Below, in pieces: positions 36,391-46,288 of a stretch of 64,000 bases of DNA. Below the pieces are notes generated by a model that saw only the letters and a list, made by a program, of their open reading frames with translations, had not been told where the DNA came from and made no database searches. Position 1 is the first letter of the stretch; each line of letters begins with the position of its first letter. Source of the stretch: Xanthocytophaga flava. Its GTDB lineage: Bacteria > Bacteroidota > Bacteroidia > Cytophagales > 172606-1. Made by a program: the position numbers and the translations under genes. The stretch spans positions 1-64,000 of the forward strand of contig JASJOS010000021.1 of assembly GCA_030068525.1 (NCBI GenBank). Reading direction: 5' to 3'.

Positions 36391-39300
36391 TTCTTTTTCG
36401 GTTGGCCAGATATTGGGAAGGCAATACCTTGAATTCTTCTTTGAAAGACCGGGTAAAGGTCCTGGCATCATTAAAACCCACCTGGTAGGCCACTTCTGCA
36501 ATGGTCAACCCACTTTTTTCGAGTAATTGCGCAGCTCTTTTCAATCGTATCAGGCGTATGAATTCAATCGGGGTCTTTCCCGTCAGAGGGAGGATCTTTC
36601 TGTAAAAGGTCACCCGGTTCATGTTCATTTCAATGCTTAACTGCTCAACGGAAAAATCGGGGTTGCCGATCTGTTGTTCAACAATGTCAATGACTCGTCT
36701 GAGGAATTTTTCATCCAGCGAATCAAGTGTTGTCTCTCCAAGGGTCAGGTCTAGCTTTTTGTGGATTACCGACTGGTTTATCATCAGGTTGTTGATCCGT
36801 GAGGCCAGTATTTCAAAGGTAAACGGTTTGGAAATGTAGTCAGTTACTCCCACCTGGTACCCTTCCAACTGCTTTTGCTCATTGCCTACCGCAGTAAGCA
36901 TTATAATGGGAATATGTGCTGTCGTTGCTTCGCTCCTGACTTTCCTTGCCAGCTCGATTCCGTCGATCAGGGGCATCATGATGTCACTGACAATCAGGTC
37001 GGGCAGCAACCTTTTGATCTTTTGCCAGCCTTCGCTTCCGTTTGACGCCTGGTGTATGTGATAATGCTCTTTTAAATTTTCTTTCAGATAAAAACGCAGG
37101 TCTTCATTGTCCTCCACTATTAACAGGGTCTTCTTTTCAGCATTCATAGATTTTCCACCATTCCCGGACGGTTTGACCGGTGATGGATAAGCATTTGTCA
37201 AATCCGCTTCGATCAAAACTGTGCCAGGTGAATCCGCATCCGCTGAAGGGATACCTGTTGGACCGATCCTGATTGCCGGTATCGAAACGGTAAAGCAGGA
37301 ACCTTTGTTCAATTCGCTTTTTACGGTGATCGAGCCCTTGTGGAGTTTGACAAACTCTCTGGTGATGGCAAGTCCAAGTCCTGTTCCCTGTTTAAACACA
37401 TTATCGGGATTATCATTTTGAAAGAAACTTTCAAAGATCTTTTCATGATTGGGCTCGGCAATGCCTATGCCCGTATCGGTTACTTCTATGATCACCATCC
37501 CTTCTTTCCCTGCGGTTGCTTCGGTGGCCTGAGTTTGCTCGTAATCCAGATGAACGCTAATCCTGCCCCTGTCAAAGGTATACTTGAAGGCATTGGAAAG
37601 CAGGTTGAACAGGATCTTTTCCATTTTGTCTGTGTCAAAATATATCTCCAGCTTTTGAATCGTTGATGCAAAAGTAAAGTCAATTTTTTTCGCTTCGGCA
37701 ATGTCAGTAAACAGCTGGTGGATATCCCGGCAAAACCCGACAATATCTCCCACCGAGGGGTTCAGCCTCATCTGCTGAGCTTCCATCTTCCGGAAATCCA
37801 GCAGTTGGTTTACCAGACTTAGCAACCGGTTTGCGTTTCGCTGCATCAGGTTGAGCTGCCAGTTGAGTTCTGGGTCCTGCGATTGCTTGAGAATTTTCTC
37901 TAAAGGGGCGAGGATCAGACTCAGCGGGGTGCGGAACTCGTGGCTTATGTTGGTGAAAAGCTTGGTTTTCAACTGTTCCAGCGCGTAAGCCCTTTCGGTT
38001 TGTTTACGCTGGTTTTGCACTTCAAAGCGCATACGTATCTGGGCAATTGTCATCCGGCGTATAAAATAAGCCAGACCTACTGATAAGACTCCGTACAGGA
38101 TCAGGGCGAAAGTGCTTCTCCACAATGGGGGGGCAATGCTTATCTTAAGACTGGCAGCAGTAGCGTCTATCCCACTAGGGGATTTGCTGGAGGCCAGGTC
38201 TTTTCCTGCCAGGTCCCTGGCATTGGACAAAATCCTTATTTTCAGCGTATACTCACCCGCATCAAGGTTTGTAAAGGTCAGCTTGCGCTGACCTGAGTTG
38301 ATGTATATCCATTCGGACTTGAATCCTTCCAGCATGTAGGCAAACGCGATGTTGGAATCTTGTGTATAATCGATCAGGGAGAAATCGAGGGAAAATATGT
38401 TCTCTTCGTACTTCAGGTTGATTTTCGGTAGCCTGGAAAGTGCTTTTTCCAAAACGACGCGCTTGTTGAAACGTTCTCCTGGACTTATCGGCTTGTTTAT
38501 GATCTGCAGGTTTGTGAAGATAATACCGGGCAGGGTCGTTGTTCTACTGATTTTTTCAGGGGCAATGACATTGAAACCGGCAGGGCCACCAAAAAACAGC
38601 TCTCCGCTGCGGGTTTTAAGACAGGCCGTATTGGTAAACTCCATACTCTGCAAATTGTTGATACTGCCGTATCTGGTAGCAGACAAGGTCACCAGACCCT
38701 GTTGGTTTTTTGTCATTTTTGCGCTGCACAGCCCGTTTGAGGTAGAAATCCAGTAAATGCCGTTGGAGTCTTCCAAAATATTGGTGATCATATTGTCCGG
38801 AAGCCCATCCAAACTGGTAAATTCCTGAAAGCAGTCCTGAGCCGGATCATAAAGGTAGAGTCCCGCTCGGGTACCCACCCAGATGGCTCCTTTGCTGTCT
38901 TCGAGGAGGCAGTTGATGGTATTGTCTTTAAGCGGGCTTGATTGCTGATTGTAATAACGGGCTTTTCTTGTTTTATCAAGCACGATCAGTCCGCCGTTGG
39001 TACCAAACCAGACATTGCCCTTGCTGTCTTGGCGGATAGTAGTTATCACGCTGGAAAAAAAAGACCGCGAAAAATCGTTGACAAAGGAATTGTGGATGAA
39101 TGTGTTGCTTTTTTGGTCCAGCCGGTCCAGACCAGCCAGAGTCCCCACCCATAACCTGCCGTCACTGTCCTGGCAAATCGACCATACGTTGTCACTTGTC
39201 AGGCTGGTAGGATCTTTCGGATTGTTCCTGTAGCGGGTGAAGGTTTTGCCGTCAAATCGGTTTAACCCTCCAAAGTAGGTTCCAATCCAAAGCACTTGCT

Positions 39301-40720
39301 GCCGGTCTATGTGCAGGCTGACGATTACGTTGCTACTCAGACTGTTTTTATTGCTGGGGTCGTGCATATACTGCCTGAAGCGGTTGTTGCGCCTGTCAAA
39401 ATGGATCAGACCGCCTCCGTTGGTACCAATCCAGACATTGCCCGTACTGTCTTCGGCAAATGCGTTGATATCCTCAAAGGGAAGACTGTTCGGATCGGAT
39501 TCAGAATGATAATACTTTAAAAACCTCACAATCCGGTCATTCAAATAATCAACACCTTGTTTATAGGTTCCGATCCAGATGATCCCGCTCTCGTCCTTGT
39601 AGAGGGTATTGATCGAGTTCTGGCTCAGTCCTTCCGGTTTTTTGGGGGAATGCGTGATGTTTCGGGTAGCAAAACCGTTGTTTTTATCGATGAGCGTTAT
39701 TCCTCCCTGGTCGGTTGCAACCCATATGACTCCCTGGGAATCCTCTATGATGTGGGTGACCTTATTGGATGCCAGCCTTGGGGAAGGGCTGCTTTCAGTC
39801 AAATGCCTTACCGATCCCTTGGCTGGATTGAAAAGAAAAACCCCGTTGTTAAACGACCAAATCCACAGATTGCCCTGTGTATCCTCAATAAAACTGTCGG
39901 GCAGCCTGTCAGAGGTTATCTTTTCGAGCGCATCGCTACTATAGACAATCCGGTCCGAGCGGATATCATATTTTTGGATGTACCCGTTGGCATAAACAAG
40001 CCACAACTGTCCCTGATTCGTTTCCAGCACATCGGCAATCTGCGACACATTGGCAGCCTGGGACTGCTGAGCCAATGCGGGCCTGTGTTTGAAACGGATA
40101 ACCTTCCTGTCCTTTGCTGAATACATGTACAGCCCAAGTCCGGGGTAAATGAACCAGTATCTGTCCGATTGACCTTTCACTATCTTACTTACGTTCGTTC
40201 CCGGAAGGCCCAGTGAGATCAGGTAGGATCTGTAATCCCTGCTTATCCGGTCCAGATCCGGATCATAGATGCAACTGCCCTGATCATTTACAATCCAGAT
40301 GTTTCCATAGGGAAGATTAAAAAGATACAGGATGCTGTTGCTCTGAAGAGAGAAAGTGTCATTGGGTTGCTTGTAGTATTTTTTGAAAGAATATCCGTCG
40401 TAACGGTTGAGCCCCGAGTAGGTTCCAAACCAGAGAAAGCCATCAGGGTCTTTCAATATGGCATTGACCCTGTTGTGGGAAAGCCCCTGGTTTGTAGTCA
40501 GTCTGAAAAAAGCATCCCCTTGCTTCTGGGCCATTGACAGGCATGGCAGCAGATGAATTATCAGCCAGCTGATGCACAACTGCTTACAGATCACTCGCTT
40601 AGTAAGGACTGGACACTTAAAGGCCAGCTCACCATCACAGAATAGCCGCCTGTAGGGGTGCTGTGTACTCAGCGCCCACTTATGAAAAGGAAAAATATTT
40701 GTAAAAAAACACTTGGTCAC
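36383..40720 (-). CDS. hybrid two-component system regulator (HTCS) of the xyloglucan locus
   Basis: The protein has up to 1445 residues, sensor and effector in one chain. After an N-terminal leader with a hydrophobic stretch (LCISWLIIHLLPCLSMAQ), about 14 Reg_prop blades (repeats of the form G-x-L-W-(I/V)-G-T, e.g. GFLWFGTYSGLNRYDGYSF) form two periplasmic propellers; a Y_Y_Y domain (YTLKIRILSNA) and one TM helix follow at about 850-880. The cytoplasmic part has HisKA NISHEFRTPLSLIL, HATPase GTGLGLAITREFV, receiver LLIVEDNEDLRFYL with phospho-Asp in LIVSDIMMPLIDG, and an AraC HTH (VTFYRKILPLTGKTPIEFIR). It likely senses xyloglucan oligosaccharides. The true start may be an ATG or alternative codon downstream of 40720. 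The stop abuts an SDR pseudogene. Confidence 0.93.
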   Translation of the reverse strand: MTKCFFTNIFPFHKWALSTQHPYRRLFCDGELAFKCPVLTKRVICKQLCISWLIIHLLPCLSMAQKQGDAFFRLTTNQGLSHNRVNAILKDPDGFLWFGTYSGLNRYDGYSFKKYYKQPNDTFSLQSNSILYLFNLPYGNIWIVNDQGSCIYDPDLDRISRDYRSYLISLGLPGTNVSKIVKGQSDRYWFIYPGLGLYMYSAKDRKVIRFKHRPALAQQSQAANVSQIADVLETNQGQLWLVYANGYIQKYDIRSDRIVYSSDALEKITSDRLPDSFIEDTQGNLWIWSFNNGVFLFNPAKGSVRHLTESSPSPRLASNKVTHIIEDSQGVIWVATDQGGITLIDKNNGFATRNITHSPKKPEGLSQNSINTLYKDESGIIWIGTYKQGVDYLNDRIVRFLKYYHSESDPNSLPFEDINAFAEDSTGNVWIGTNGGGLIHFDRRNNRFRQYMHDPSNKNSLSSNVIVSLHIDRQQVLWIGTYFGGLNRFDGKTFTRYRNNPKDPTSLTSDNVWSICQDSDGRLWVGTLAGLDRLDQKSNTFIHNSFVNDFSRSFFSSVITTIRQDSKGNVWFGTNGGLIVLDKTRKARYYNQQSSPLKDNTINCLLEDSKGAIWVGTRAGLYLYDPAQDCFQEFTSLDGLPDNMITNILEDSNGIYWISTSNGLCSAKMTKNQQGLVTLSATRYGSINNLQSMEFTNTACLKTRSGELFFGGPAGFNVIAPEKISRTTTLPGIIFTNLQIINKPISPGERFNKRVVLEKALSRLPKINLKYEENIFSLDFSLIDYTQDSNIAFAYMLEGFKSEWIYINSGQRKLTFTNLDAGEYTLKIRILSNARDLAGKDLASSKSPSGIDATAASLKISIAPPLWRSTFALILYGVLSVGLAYFIRRMTIAQIRMRFEVQNQRKQTERAYALEQLKTKLFTNISHEFRTPLSLILAPLEKILKQSQDPELNWQLNLMQRNANRLLSLVNQLLDFRKMEAQQMRLNPSVGDIVGFCRDIHQLFTDIAEAKKIDFTFASTIQKLEIYFDTDKMEKILFNLLSNAFKYTFDRGRISVHLDYEQTQATEATAGKEGMVIIEVTDTGIGIAEPNHEKIFESFFQNDNPDNVFKQGTGLGLAITREFVKLHKGSITVKSELNKGSCFTVSIPAIRIGPTGIPSADADSPGTVLIEADLTNAYPSPVKPSGNGGKSMNAEKKTLLIVEDNEDLRFYLKENLKEHYHIHQASNGSEGWQKIKRLLPDLIVSDIMMPLIDGIELARKVRSEATTAHIPIIMLTAVGNEQKQLEGYQVGVTDYISKPFTFEILASRINNLMINQSVIHKKLDLTLGETTLDSLDEKFLRRVIDIVEQQIGNPDFSVEQLSIEMNMNRVTFYRKILPLTGKTPIEFIRLIRLKRAAQLLEKSGLTIAEVAYQVGFNDARTFTRSFKEEFKVLPSQYLANRKRKQ

Positions 40721-41116
40721 AATCCGTCTATCCGTCTACATTAAAAGGAAAGCGGTTTTCAGTTTCCTGCCAATGGTGTTCACCTACGGTTTACCGCAAA
40801 GAAAATCCTGCCCGGCATGGGCATTGAATAGCCAATGCTCCATGGTTTATGGCCAATTCAATGAAACGAAAAGCCGCATTCATATTCTGAAATTATTTCA
40901 GGTTTTGCAATTAATTCAGGTTTATTTTTGCATACTCCTTTCTGGCGACAATCCTTTTTAGCACTGACCCTGGTTGGGCCACAAAATGTAACAAGGATCT
41001 GAACGCAGGGCGGCAGGCCTCCGCCCTGACCAGGTTACAGAATCGATTTACAGAAAAGGTTTACGACACGTGTCATTGGCCCTGACGTGGCAAGCCCGAC
41101 TTTTTGATTTGCGGTC
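40721..41116. other. intergenic between HTCS and GH29 genes
   Basis: No gene seen. Contains a GC-rich hairpin (CAGGGCGG / CCGCCCTG, 41006-41028) without a T run. The HTCS promoter should lie here. Confidence 0.4.
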
Positions 41117-41119
41117 TTA

Positions 41120-41321
41120 GAGGTTATCTAAAATTATTCTTAAAGGCTGTAAAGGCAGATTATACTAAAGTTCTTGAAGAACTAAAAACACATGTGCTGC
41201 TATTTTGCCCATTTTTCGGCCCGTAGCCACTGGCTACGTTGCGATTGGCCCATAGGTAAATAACTCATTTCGCTACAAAATCTAGCCTTTTCGCTTCTTT
41301 AATAATAACTTAGATAACCTC
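41120..41321. mobile_element. 202-bp MITE-like element with TTA target duplication
   Basis: Terminal inverted repeats GAGGTTATCTAA (41120) and TTAGATAACCTC (ending 41321) are perfect over 12 bp, with partial extension inward (AATTATT / AATAAT). The element is flanked by TTA on both sides (41117-41119 and 41322-41324). Ends and 3-bp duplication resemble IS5-family (IS1031-like) elements, and interior minus-strand fragments (SYLPMGQSQRSQWLRAEKWA) may be a transposase tail. No full transposase fits. The right TTA is the stop codon of the GH29 gene. Confidence 0.8.
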
Positions 41322-43016
41322 TTAACTAACAATTTCAAATACGACTGCTATATCATTTGGAATTTCATTCGGTTTTTCGATTGTCAAAACTCCATCGGCT
41401 TGACTCCATTTTATCACTTCATTACTTCCTAACATTTTTATCGCTTTTATTTTAGTACTCCCCAAAGCTTTGATTTTTACCGGTTCGGTTGGCTTACCCA
41501 TTATGGTTGCGTATAGGAGATTCTTGTTTTGTGCAAAGCGGATGTCCTTGTCCGAGAACCGGGTTTTGCCCTCATTAAAGCCGGCATGGTCAATCGGATT
41601 GGTCGATTGAGCAGTCGGGCCTTCCCCAAAGGTTTTCCAGGGTCTGGTATTGAAGATGCTTTCCTTGTTGATATCCATCCATGCGGCGATTCCGGTCAGG
41701 GTTTCCACTTCCCTTTGGTCAATGCTGCCATCCCCACGCACAGGAATGTTCAACAACAAGTTCCCGTTTTTGCTCACTATGTCGATCAACATTAAAACGA
41801 CTTCTCTGGCGGATTTATAACTGTTGTCTGCAAACCTGCCCCTATTGTAATGCCAGTCTCCGATGCAGGTGCAGGTTTGCCAAGGCAGCGGCTGCAGTTT
41901 GTCGGGCGCACCGCGTTCGACATCCCATACCATACATTTTTTTTGCTCGTCGTCCAGCACTTTCCCAAACATAACGCCCTGAAGCTTTCCCTTGTGGGTT
42001 GCCATGTTGTGGTTGTAATAATGGGCGGCCAGCTTCAAACCTGCATCACTGACCGGATGGAGCGGCAGCACCGAGTCGTCGAAATACAGCAGGTCGGGGT
42101 TGTACTGGTTGATCAGGTCCATGGTGCGATTGAAGAACTTTTGACAGTATTCCTGCGAGGGAATCGAGCAACCGTTGTTCCATTCCCACCCGTAGCCGGT
42201 ACTGAGAGTGTGATCCTGGGCGTACAACTGTTGCGGATCAAGGCCGTCCCACCAGCTTCCCTTCCCGTCGGCTTTGGTAAGTTTGCCATCATAGGATACG
42301 CCTTTGTAAGGCCCGGTCGTATCTGCCTTCTGGGCGGTTTCGTACCACATCCAGGCATGGGAGGCATGAACGCTCAATCCAAAAGGCAATTGGTATTTTC
42401 TGGCAGCCTTAGCCCATTGATCAACAATGTTCTTCTTCGGGCCTACCCGGGTCGAATTCCACTCCTGGTATTTGCTGTTCCACAAGTCCAGATTGTCGTG
42501 GTGATTAGCCATGGCAAAGAAATACTGGGCTCCGGTGCGTTTATACAGCGCTACCAGTTGTTCCGGGTTCCATTTTTCCGCTTTCCACTCGTTGATCACG
42601 TCTTTGAAACCGAATCTGGATGGATGACCGTAGCGGGTAAGGTGGGATTTGTATTGCCAGCCGCCTTGTTCATACATGCCGCGGGCATACCAGTCACCCA
42701 TTTCAGGCTGGCACTGTGGCCCCCAATGGGCCCATATACCAAACTTGGCATTGCGAAACCAATCGGGAACCTGGTATTGAGCAAGTGATTGCCAGGTGGG
42801 TTCGAAGTTGCCTTTTGCAATCGGTTCGGCTTCTGTTGAAACCCGTATCACCTGCGTTTGAGCAAAACCGGCTAGGGCGCTCCAAAGCCAGAAAAAAGAA
42901 GCAGTCAGCAGCACAGTGTTCCTCAGCAGCATAGTGTTCCTTGGTTTCCCTTTTAGGAACAATACTTTCATTGGTAAACTGCACTTGATTGATCCATTCA
43001 TAAGCGATTTGTTCAT
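41322..43016 (-). CDS. GH29 alpha-L-fucosidase
   Basis: The enzyme has 564 residues in the longest frame. Signal peptide at about 29-50 (LLRNTVLLTASFFWLWSALAGFAQ); upstream residues contain an in-frame 18-bp duplication, so initiation at the ATG for MLLRNTVLL is as likely. GH29 core: WFRNAKFGIWAHWGPQCQP, YFFAMANHHDNLDLWNSKYQ, YNPDLLYFDDSVLPL with the nucleophile Asp in YFDD, WDVERGAPDKLQ and GNLLLNIPVRGDGSID. It probably removes alpha-1,2-fucose from xyloglucan side chains outside the cytoplasm. Its stop codon coincides with the insertion site of a MITE-like element. Third enzyme gene of the locus. Confidence 0.92.
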   Translation of the reverse strand: MNKSLMNGSIKCSLPMKVLFLKGKPRNTMLLRNTVLLTASFFWLWSALAGFAQTQVIRVSTEAEPIAKGNFEPTWQSLAQYQVPDWFRNAKFGIWAHWGPQCQPEMGDWYARGMYEQGGWQYKSHLTRYGHPSRFGFKDVINEWKAEKWNPEQLVALYKRTGAQYFFAMANHHDNLDLWNSKYQEWNSTRVGPKKNIVDQWAKAARKYQLPFGLSVHASHAWMWYETAQKADTTGPYKGVSYDGKLTKADGKGSWWDGLDPQQLYAQDHTLSTGYGWEWNNGCSIPSQEYCQKFFNRTMDLINQYNPDLLYFDDSVLPLHPVSDAGLKLAAHYYNHNMATHKGKLQGVMFGKVLDDEQKKCMVWDVERGAPDKLQPLPWQTCTCIGDWHYNRGRFADNSYKSAREVVLMLIDIVSKNGNLLLNIPVRGDGSIDQREVETLTGIAAWMDINKESIFNTRPWKTFGEGPTAQSTNPIDHAGFNEGKTRFSDKDIRFAQNKNLLYATIMGKPTEPVKIKALGSTKIKAIKMLGSNEVIKWSQADGVLTIEKPNEIPNDIAVVFEIVS

Positions 43017-43134
43017 TTATTTGTATTTTTTATCGTATCTGATGTTATGGTTTATCTGGGCTAATCTTTTTAACCAGGGATGTATTAAATATGACTATAA
43101 GTGCAGTTCCGAAGGTATTCCCAAATGAAATCCG

Positions 43135-46100
43135 TCAATGAACCACCAGCTTTCGGGTGCAGTCAAATCCCTTTGAATTTATACTGACAACGTAGAAACC
43201 GGCCTTAAGCTGGGAATCGATCTGGATGACCTTACCGTCCGAGGCATTCTTTTGGTAAACCAGTCTGCCCTGGCTATCATAGATTCTGATCAGGGCATTT
43301 TCTACAGGTTGGGGAGAAAGAATTGTAAAAATTCCCTTGCTGGACGGATTGGGATACAAACTGATGGCGGTCGTATCCATGTCGGTTATAGAACGGTCTG
43401 CAGTAGAACGGTCTGCCGTTGCCATCCTGGCCCCGCCGCTTGTATACTGGATGTATCCATTGCAATTCAGCCACTCACTGTTCGATCCTCCGCAGGTGGT
43501 TGTCCATACTCCGGTATTGGTAGGCTGAACTTCGGACTGGTACGTAACTCCGTTGATGATAGCGTAATCAACCTGAACATCTCTACCGGTATTGTCGTTT
43601 GTAAAATGAACGGATACAGATCCACTGCCACTTGCCGAATAATTTTGGTAAGCAGTAGACAGTGTCCATGTACCTACAACCGTATTATTAACACGCAGCT
43701 CCATTGTTTCAGTGCCTTGGGTACCACGGGCCCGAATAACGATTGTACCAGCAACTGTTACAGTAAAAGTCTGCGTACTTTGGCATCCTTCGCTATTGGT
43801 GTAGGTGGCGATATAGTTCCCCGCCTGGTTGGCCTGGATATTTGAAAGATATACCTCACGGGTAGACGCACTAAAATTATTTGGCCCGCTCCAGCTCCAT
43901 GACCCTCCAGTTGTTGGCTGAGGTCCTAACTGTAAGGTGCCGCCTGCCGCTAAAGAAGCAGTAGATGTCTGCTGCCAGGTTCCGCCATTGACTTGTATAT
44001 AGGGGGTGATGGTTGTAGAAGTACAGGAGCCACTGGGTTCCCAATAAATTACACCTCTTCCTCCCCCTGAACTCATATATACTCTTCCGGAAACATTCAT
44101 ATCCCCGATCAGAAATGGTGCGCCTGCAAATTCATGGGCATCATCATTTAGTCGTATCCATGAGGAGCCTTGGTTTGATGATCTGAAGAGGCCGGTCACA
44201 CCTGACACTGTTCCCCAAATGTAAATTGTTGGATAAGTCGAGCCAGACATTGCCTTTCCTATCCCGATAGATTTGCAATAACTAACATTTGCCAGGGTGG
44301 TATAAGCCGTTCCGCCGTTGGTAGAGTATTTTAATCCATTGCCGCCAAGAGGTACCCATACATGCCCGTCAAAACCAGGTACTGTTCTGATCAGAACGGA
44401 TTCCCAGGGATAGTTGGCCGTTGATGCCCCTGGTGTGCCTACTACTGAGAAACTCACTCCTTTATTGGAACTTCTAAACATTTGCCCTGTAGCTGGATGA
44501 AAAATATAGAAATAATTTGAATTTACCTGGTCGGCCACCGGAGCCGCATCGCCGAGTGAAATACCCGAACAGGCAGACCAACTGGCACCATTGTTAGTGG
44601 TGTAGTATGTTGTTGTTGACCCACCGGGGCAATGCAAGATGGAACCTCCGTCTGCACTGACGGCCACCCTTCCTGAAGCACCCATGTTAGAAGAAGAGCC
44701 TGTCCATGTGGCACCTTTGTCATTTGAATAGTAAACAACATTATCCCCATTCCCTATTCTTACAACTTTGTTTGTGTTACCGGCAGCATAAGCAATGCTA
44801 TGATTATTATAACCGCCCGCTGGAGAAAGCTTTGTTGAAGAAGCAGAAGTTATCGGTTCATGCACAAAGCCGGATACATCTCCGAAAGAAGAAATAAACG
44901 GCCCGCCGGGAATGCTTGTGCCGTCAAGAAATGCGGTTTCTTCAATTCCAATCACATCATATTTCCAGGAAGTATTCGTAGCAGTAATGTCAGGGCATGT
45001 ATATATACCGCCTCCACCTATTACACGTACTTTGTTAAGACTAGCCTGGTCAAACTCGATGCAGTCCATCCAGTTGATCGCACCTGCTCTTGACCATTCC
45101 ATACCATTGGCATCATAGGTAGCATTAGAGCCGTTTTTAAGCGTCCATGTTGAGCCTCCATCGGTTGTAAGAAAAACAAAATCTCCCCAGCCTGTACCAA
45201 ACTGGTTGTTCCAATACATACCACAGGTGGAAACTATCACACGATTGACATTGGTAGGGTCGATACTTACACCTCCGTAGGGATAATCCTTCGAATGAAC
45301 AGGTGTAACATTGGTCCAAGCTCCTGTAGAAGTATTGTATTTATATATCTTTCCGGATCCTTCACCTAAATTCGGACCTTCCCCATTCGCATACGTAACA
45401 TACATAGTGGTTCCCTGCAGGGCAGCCCGGTGTGGCATGAAACTGGTGGTGGGAGAGATGTCGGTAAAGCTGGCACCACCGTTTGTACTTCTGTAAAGGG
45501 TTGCACCACCGGTACGGGAAACACCAACATAAATGGTTTGGCTTGCTCCATTCACTGTGCTACTGGATGGATCGAAGAGAACAAAGCATATTCCGTTACC
45601 ATTCCCAGTGGTAGTTACGCCATTCCAGGCAAGGTTCCAGGTAAGACCTGCATCCGTGCTCTTCCATAATCCGTTATCCCTGGTTCCGCAGTATAGTATG
45701 TTACCGTTTTTAGGATCTACTGCGAGACGTTCCCCATTGCTGCGTCCACCTCCATTGCCGTGAGCCTTGAATTTACTGGTTACATCGGTATAGGTAAACG
45801 TATTTCCTTTGTCAGTAGATTTCAATATAGCCGTTCTCCCACCATTAATATAGGAAGTTCCGCAAAGCATATAAACATTGTTGGCGTTCTGCGGATCGAG
45901 CGCTAAAGCTTCTACACCGATAAACCCGTTTTCCGATTCATTAATCCAGTCGAGCAATTGAATCCATTTGTTGTTTGCGCCATCCCAACGGTAAGCACCC
46001 CCCACATCTGTACGACAATACCTATCACCAGAAGTCTTATGAGTAACAATTCCTGTTACAAATCCGCCCCCGCCAATAGGAGCATTCTTCCAGACGTAGC

Positions 46101-46239
46101 CGGAGGATTGAGCCTTCGCTTCAAAAGTTTGAAAGGCATTCAGTACAATAAACAGACCCCAAAATGCAAAAGATTTTTGCTTAAAGGACAATGGCGACAA
46201 GGTAAATGACAAAAATGTCAGTGGAAAAAAATTTGGCAT
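43135..46239 (-). CDS. GH74 xyloglucanase with Ig-like, CBM60-like and T9SS sorting domains
   Basis: The enzyme has 1034 residues. Signal region (FAFWGLFIVLNAFQTFEAKAQ) then two seven-bladed propellers: IGGGGFVTGIVTHKTSGDRYC with RTDVGGAYRWD (catalytic Asp), BNR-type KSTDAGLTWNLAW repeats, and ISSFGDVSGFVHEP (second catalytic Asp). After about 690 an Ig-like unit (WSWSGPNNFSASTREVYLSN), a CBM60-like xylan/xyloglucan-binding part (IVIRARGTQGTETMELRVNN, DVQVDYAIING, CNGYIQYTSG), then the T9SS tail (SLYPNPSSKGIFTI to TRKLVVH). It endo-cleaves xyloglucan and is exported by type IX secretion. A duplicated TADRS pair sits in the linker. Confidence 0.92.
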   Translation of the reverse strand: MPNFFPLTFLSFTLSPLSFKQKSFAFWGLFIVLNAFQTFEAKAQSSGYVWKNAPIGGGGFVTGIVTHKTSGDRYCRTDVGGAYRWDGANNKWIQLLDWINESENGFIGVEALALDPQNANNVYMLCGTSYINGGRTAILKSTDKGNTFTYTDVTSKFKAHGNGGGRSNGERLAVDPKNGNILYCGTRDNGLWKSTDAGLTWNLAWNGVTTTGNGNGICFVLFDPSSSTVNGASQTIYVGVSRTGGATLYRSTNGGASFTDISPTTSFMPHRAALQGTTMYVTYANGEGPNLGEGSGKIYKYNTSTGAWTNVTPVHSKDYPYGGVSIDPTNVNRVIVSTCGMYWNNQFGTGWGDFVFLTTDGGSTWTLKNGSNATYDANGMEWSRAGAINWMDCIEFDQASLNKVRVIGGGGIYTCPDITATNTSWKYDVIGIEETAFLDGTSIPGGPFISSFGDVSGFVHEPITSASSTKLSPAGGYNNHSIAYAAGNTNKVVRIGNGDNVVYYSNDKGATWTGSSSNMGASGRVAVSADGGSILHCPGGSTTTYYTTNNGASWSACSGISLGDAAPVADQVNSNYFYIFHPATGQMFRSSNKGVSFSVVGTPGASTANYPWESVLIRTVPGFDGHVWVPLGGNGLKYSTNGGTAYTTLANVSYCKSIGIGKAMSGSTYPTIYIWGTVSGVTGLFRSSNQGSSWIRLNDDAHEFAGAPFLIGDMNVSGRVYMSSGGGRGVIYWEPSGSCTSTTITPYIQVNGGTWQQTSTASLAAGGTLQLGPQPTTGGSWSWSGPNNFSASTREVYLSNIQANQAGNYIATYTNSEGCQSTQTFTVTVAGTIVIRARGTQGTETMELRVNNTVVGTWTLSTAYQNYSASGSGSVSVHFTNDNTGRDVQVDYAIINGVTYQSEVQPTNTGVWTTTCGGSNSEWLNCNGYIQYTSGGARMATADRSTADRSITDMDTTAISLYPNPSSKGIFTILSPQPVENALIRIYDSQGRLVYQKNASDGKVIQIDSQLKAGFYVVSINSKGFDCTRKLVVH

Positions 46240-46288
46240 AATCGTTCGTTTTTGTGTTATAATTTAGATAGGCAAAAACATACTTACT

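Noticed and set aside
39557..40120. 187-codon plus-strand frame inside the HTCS gene
   Set aside because: Antisense shadow of the Reg_prop repeats.
41006..41028. GC-rich hairpin as a terminator of the GH29 operon
   Set aside because: No T run on either side and it lies beyond the MITE-like element, so a terminator role is not supported.
41850..42788. 312-codon plus-strand frame inside the GH29 gene
   Set aside because: Antisense shadow; the GH29 motifs on the minus strand are complete.
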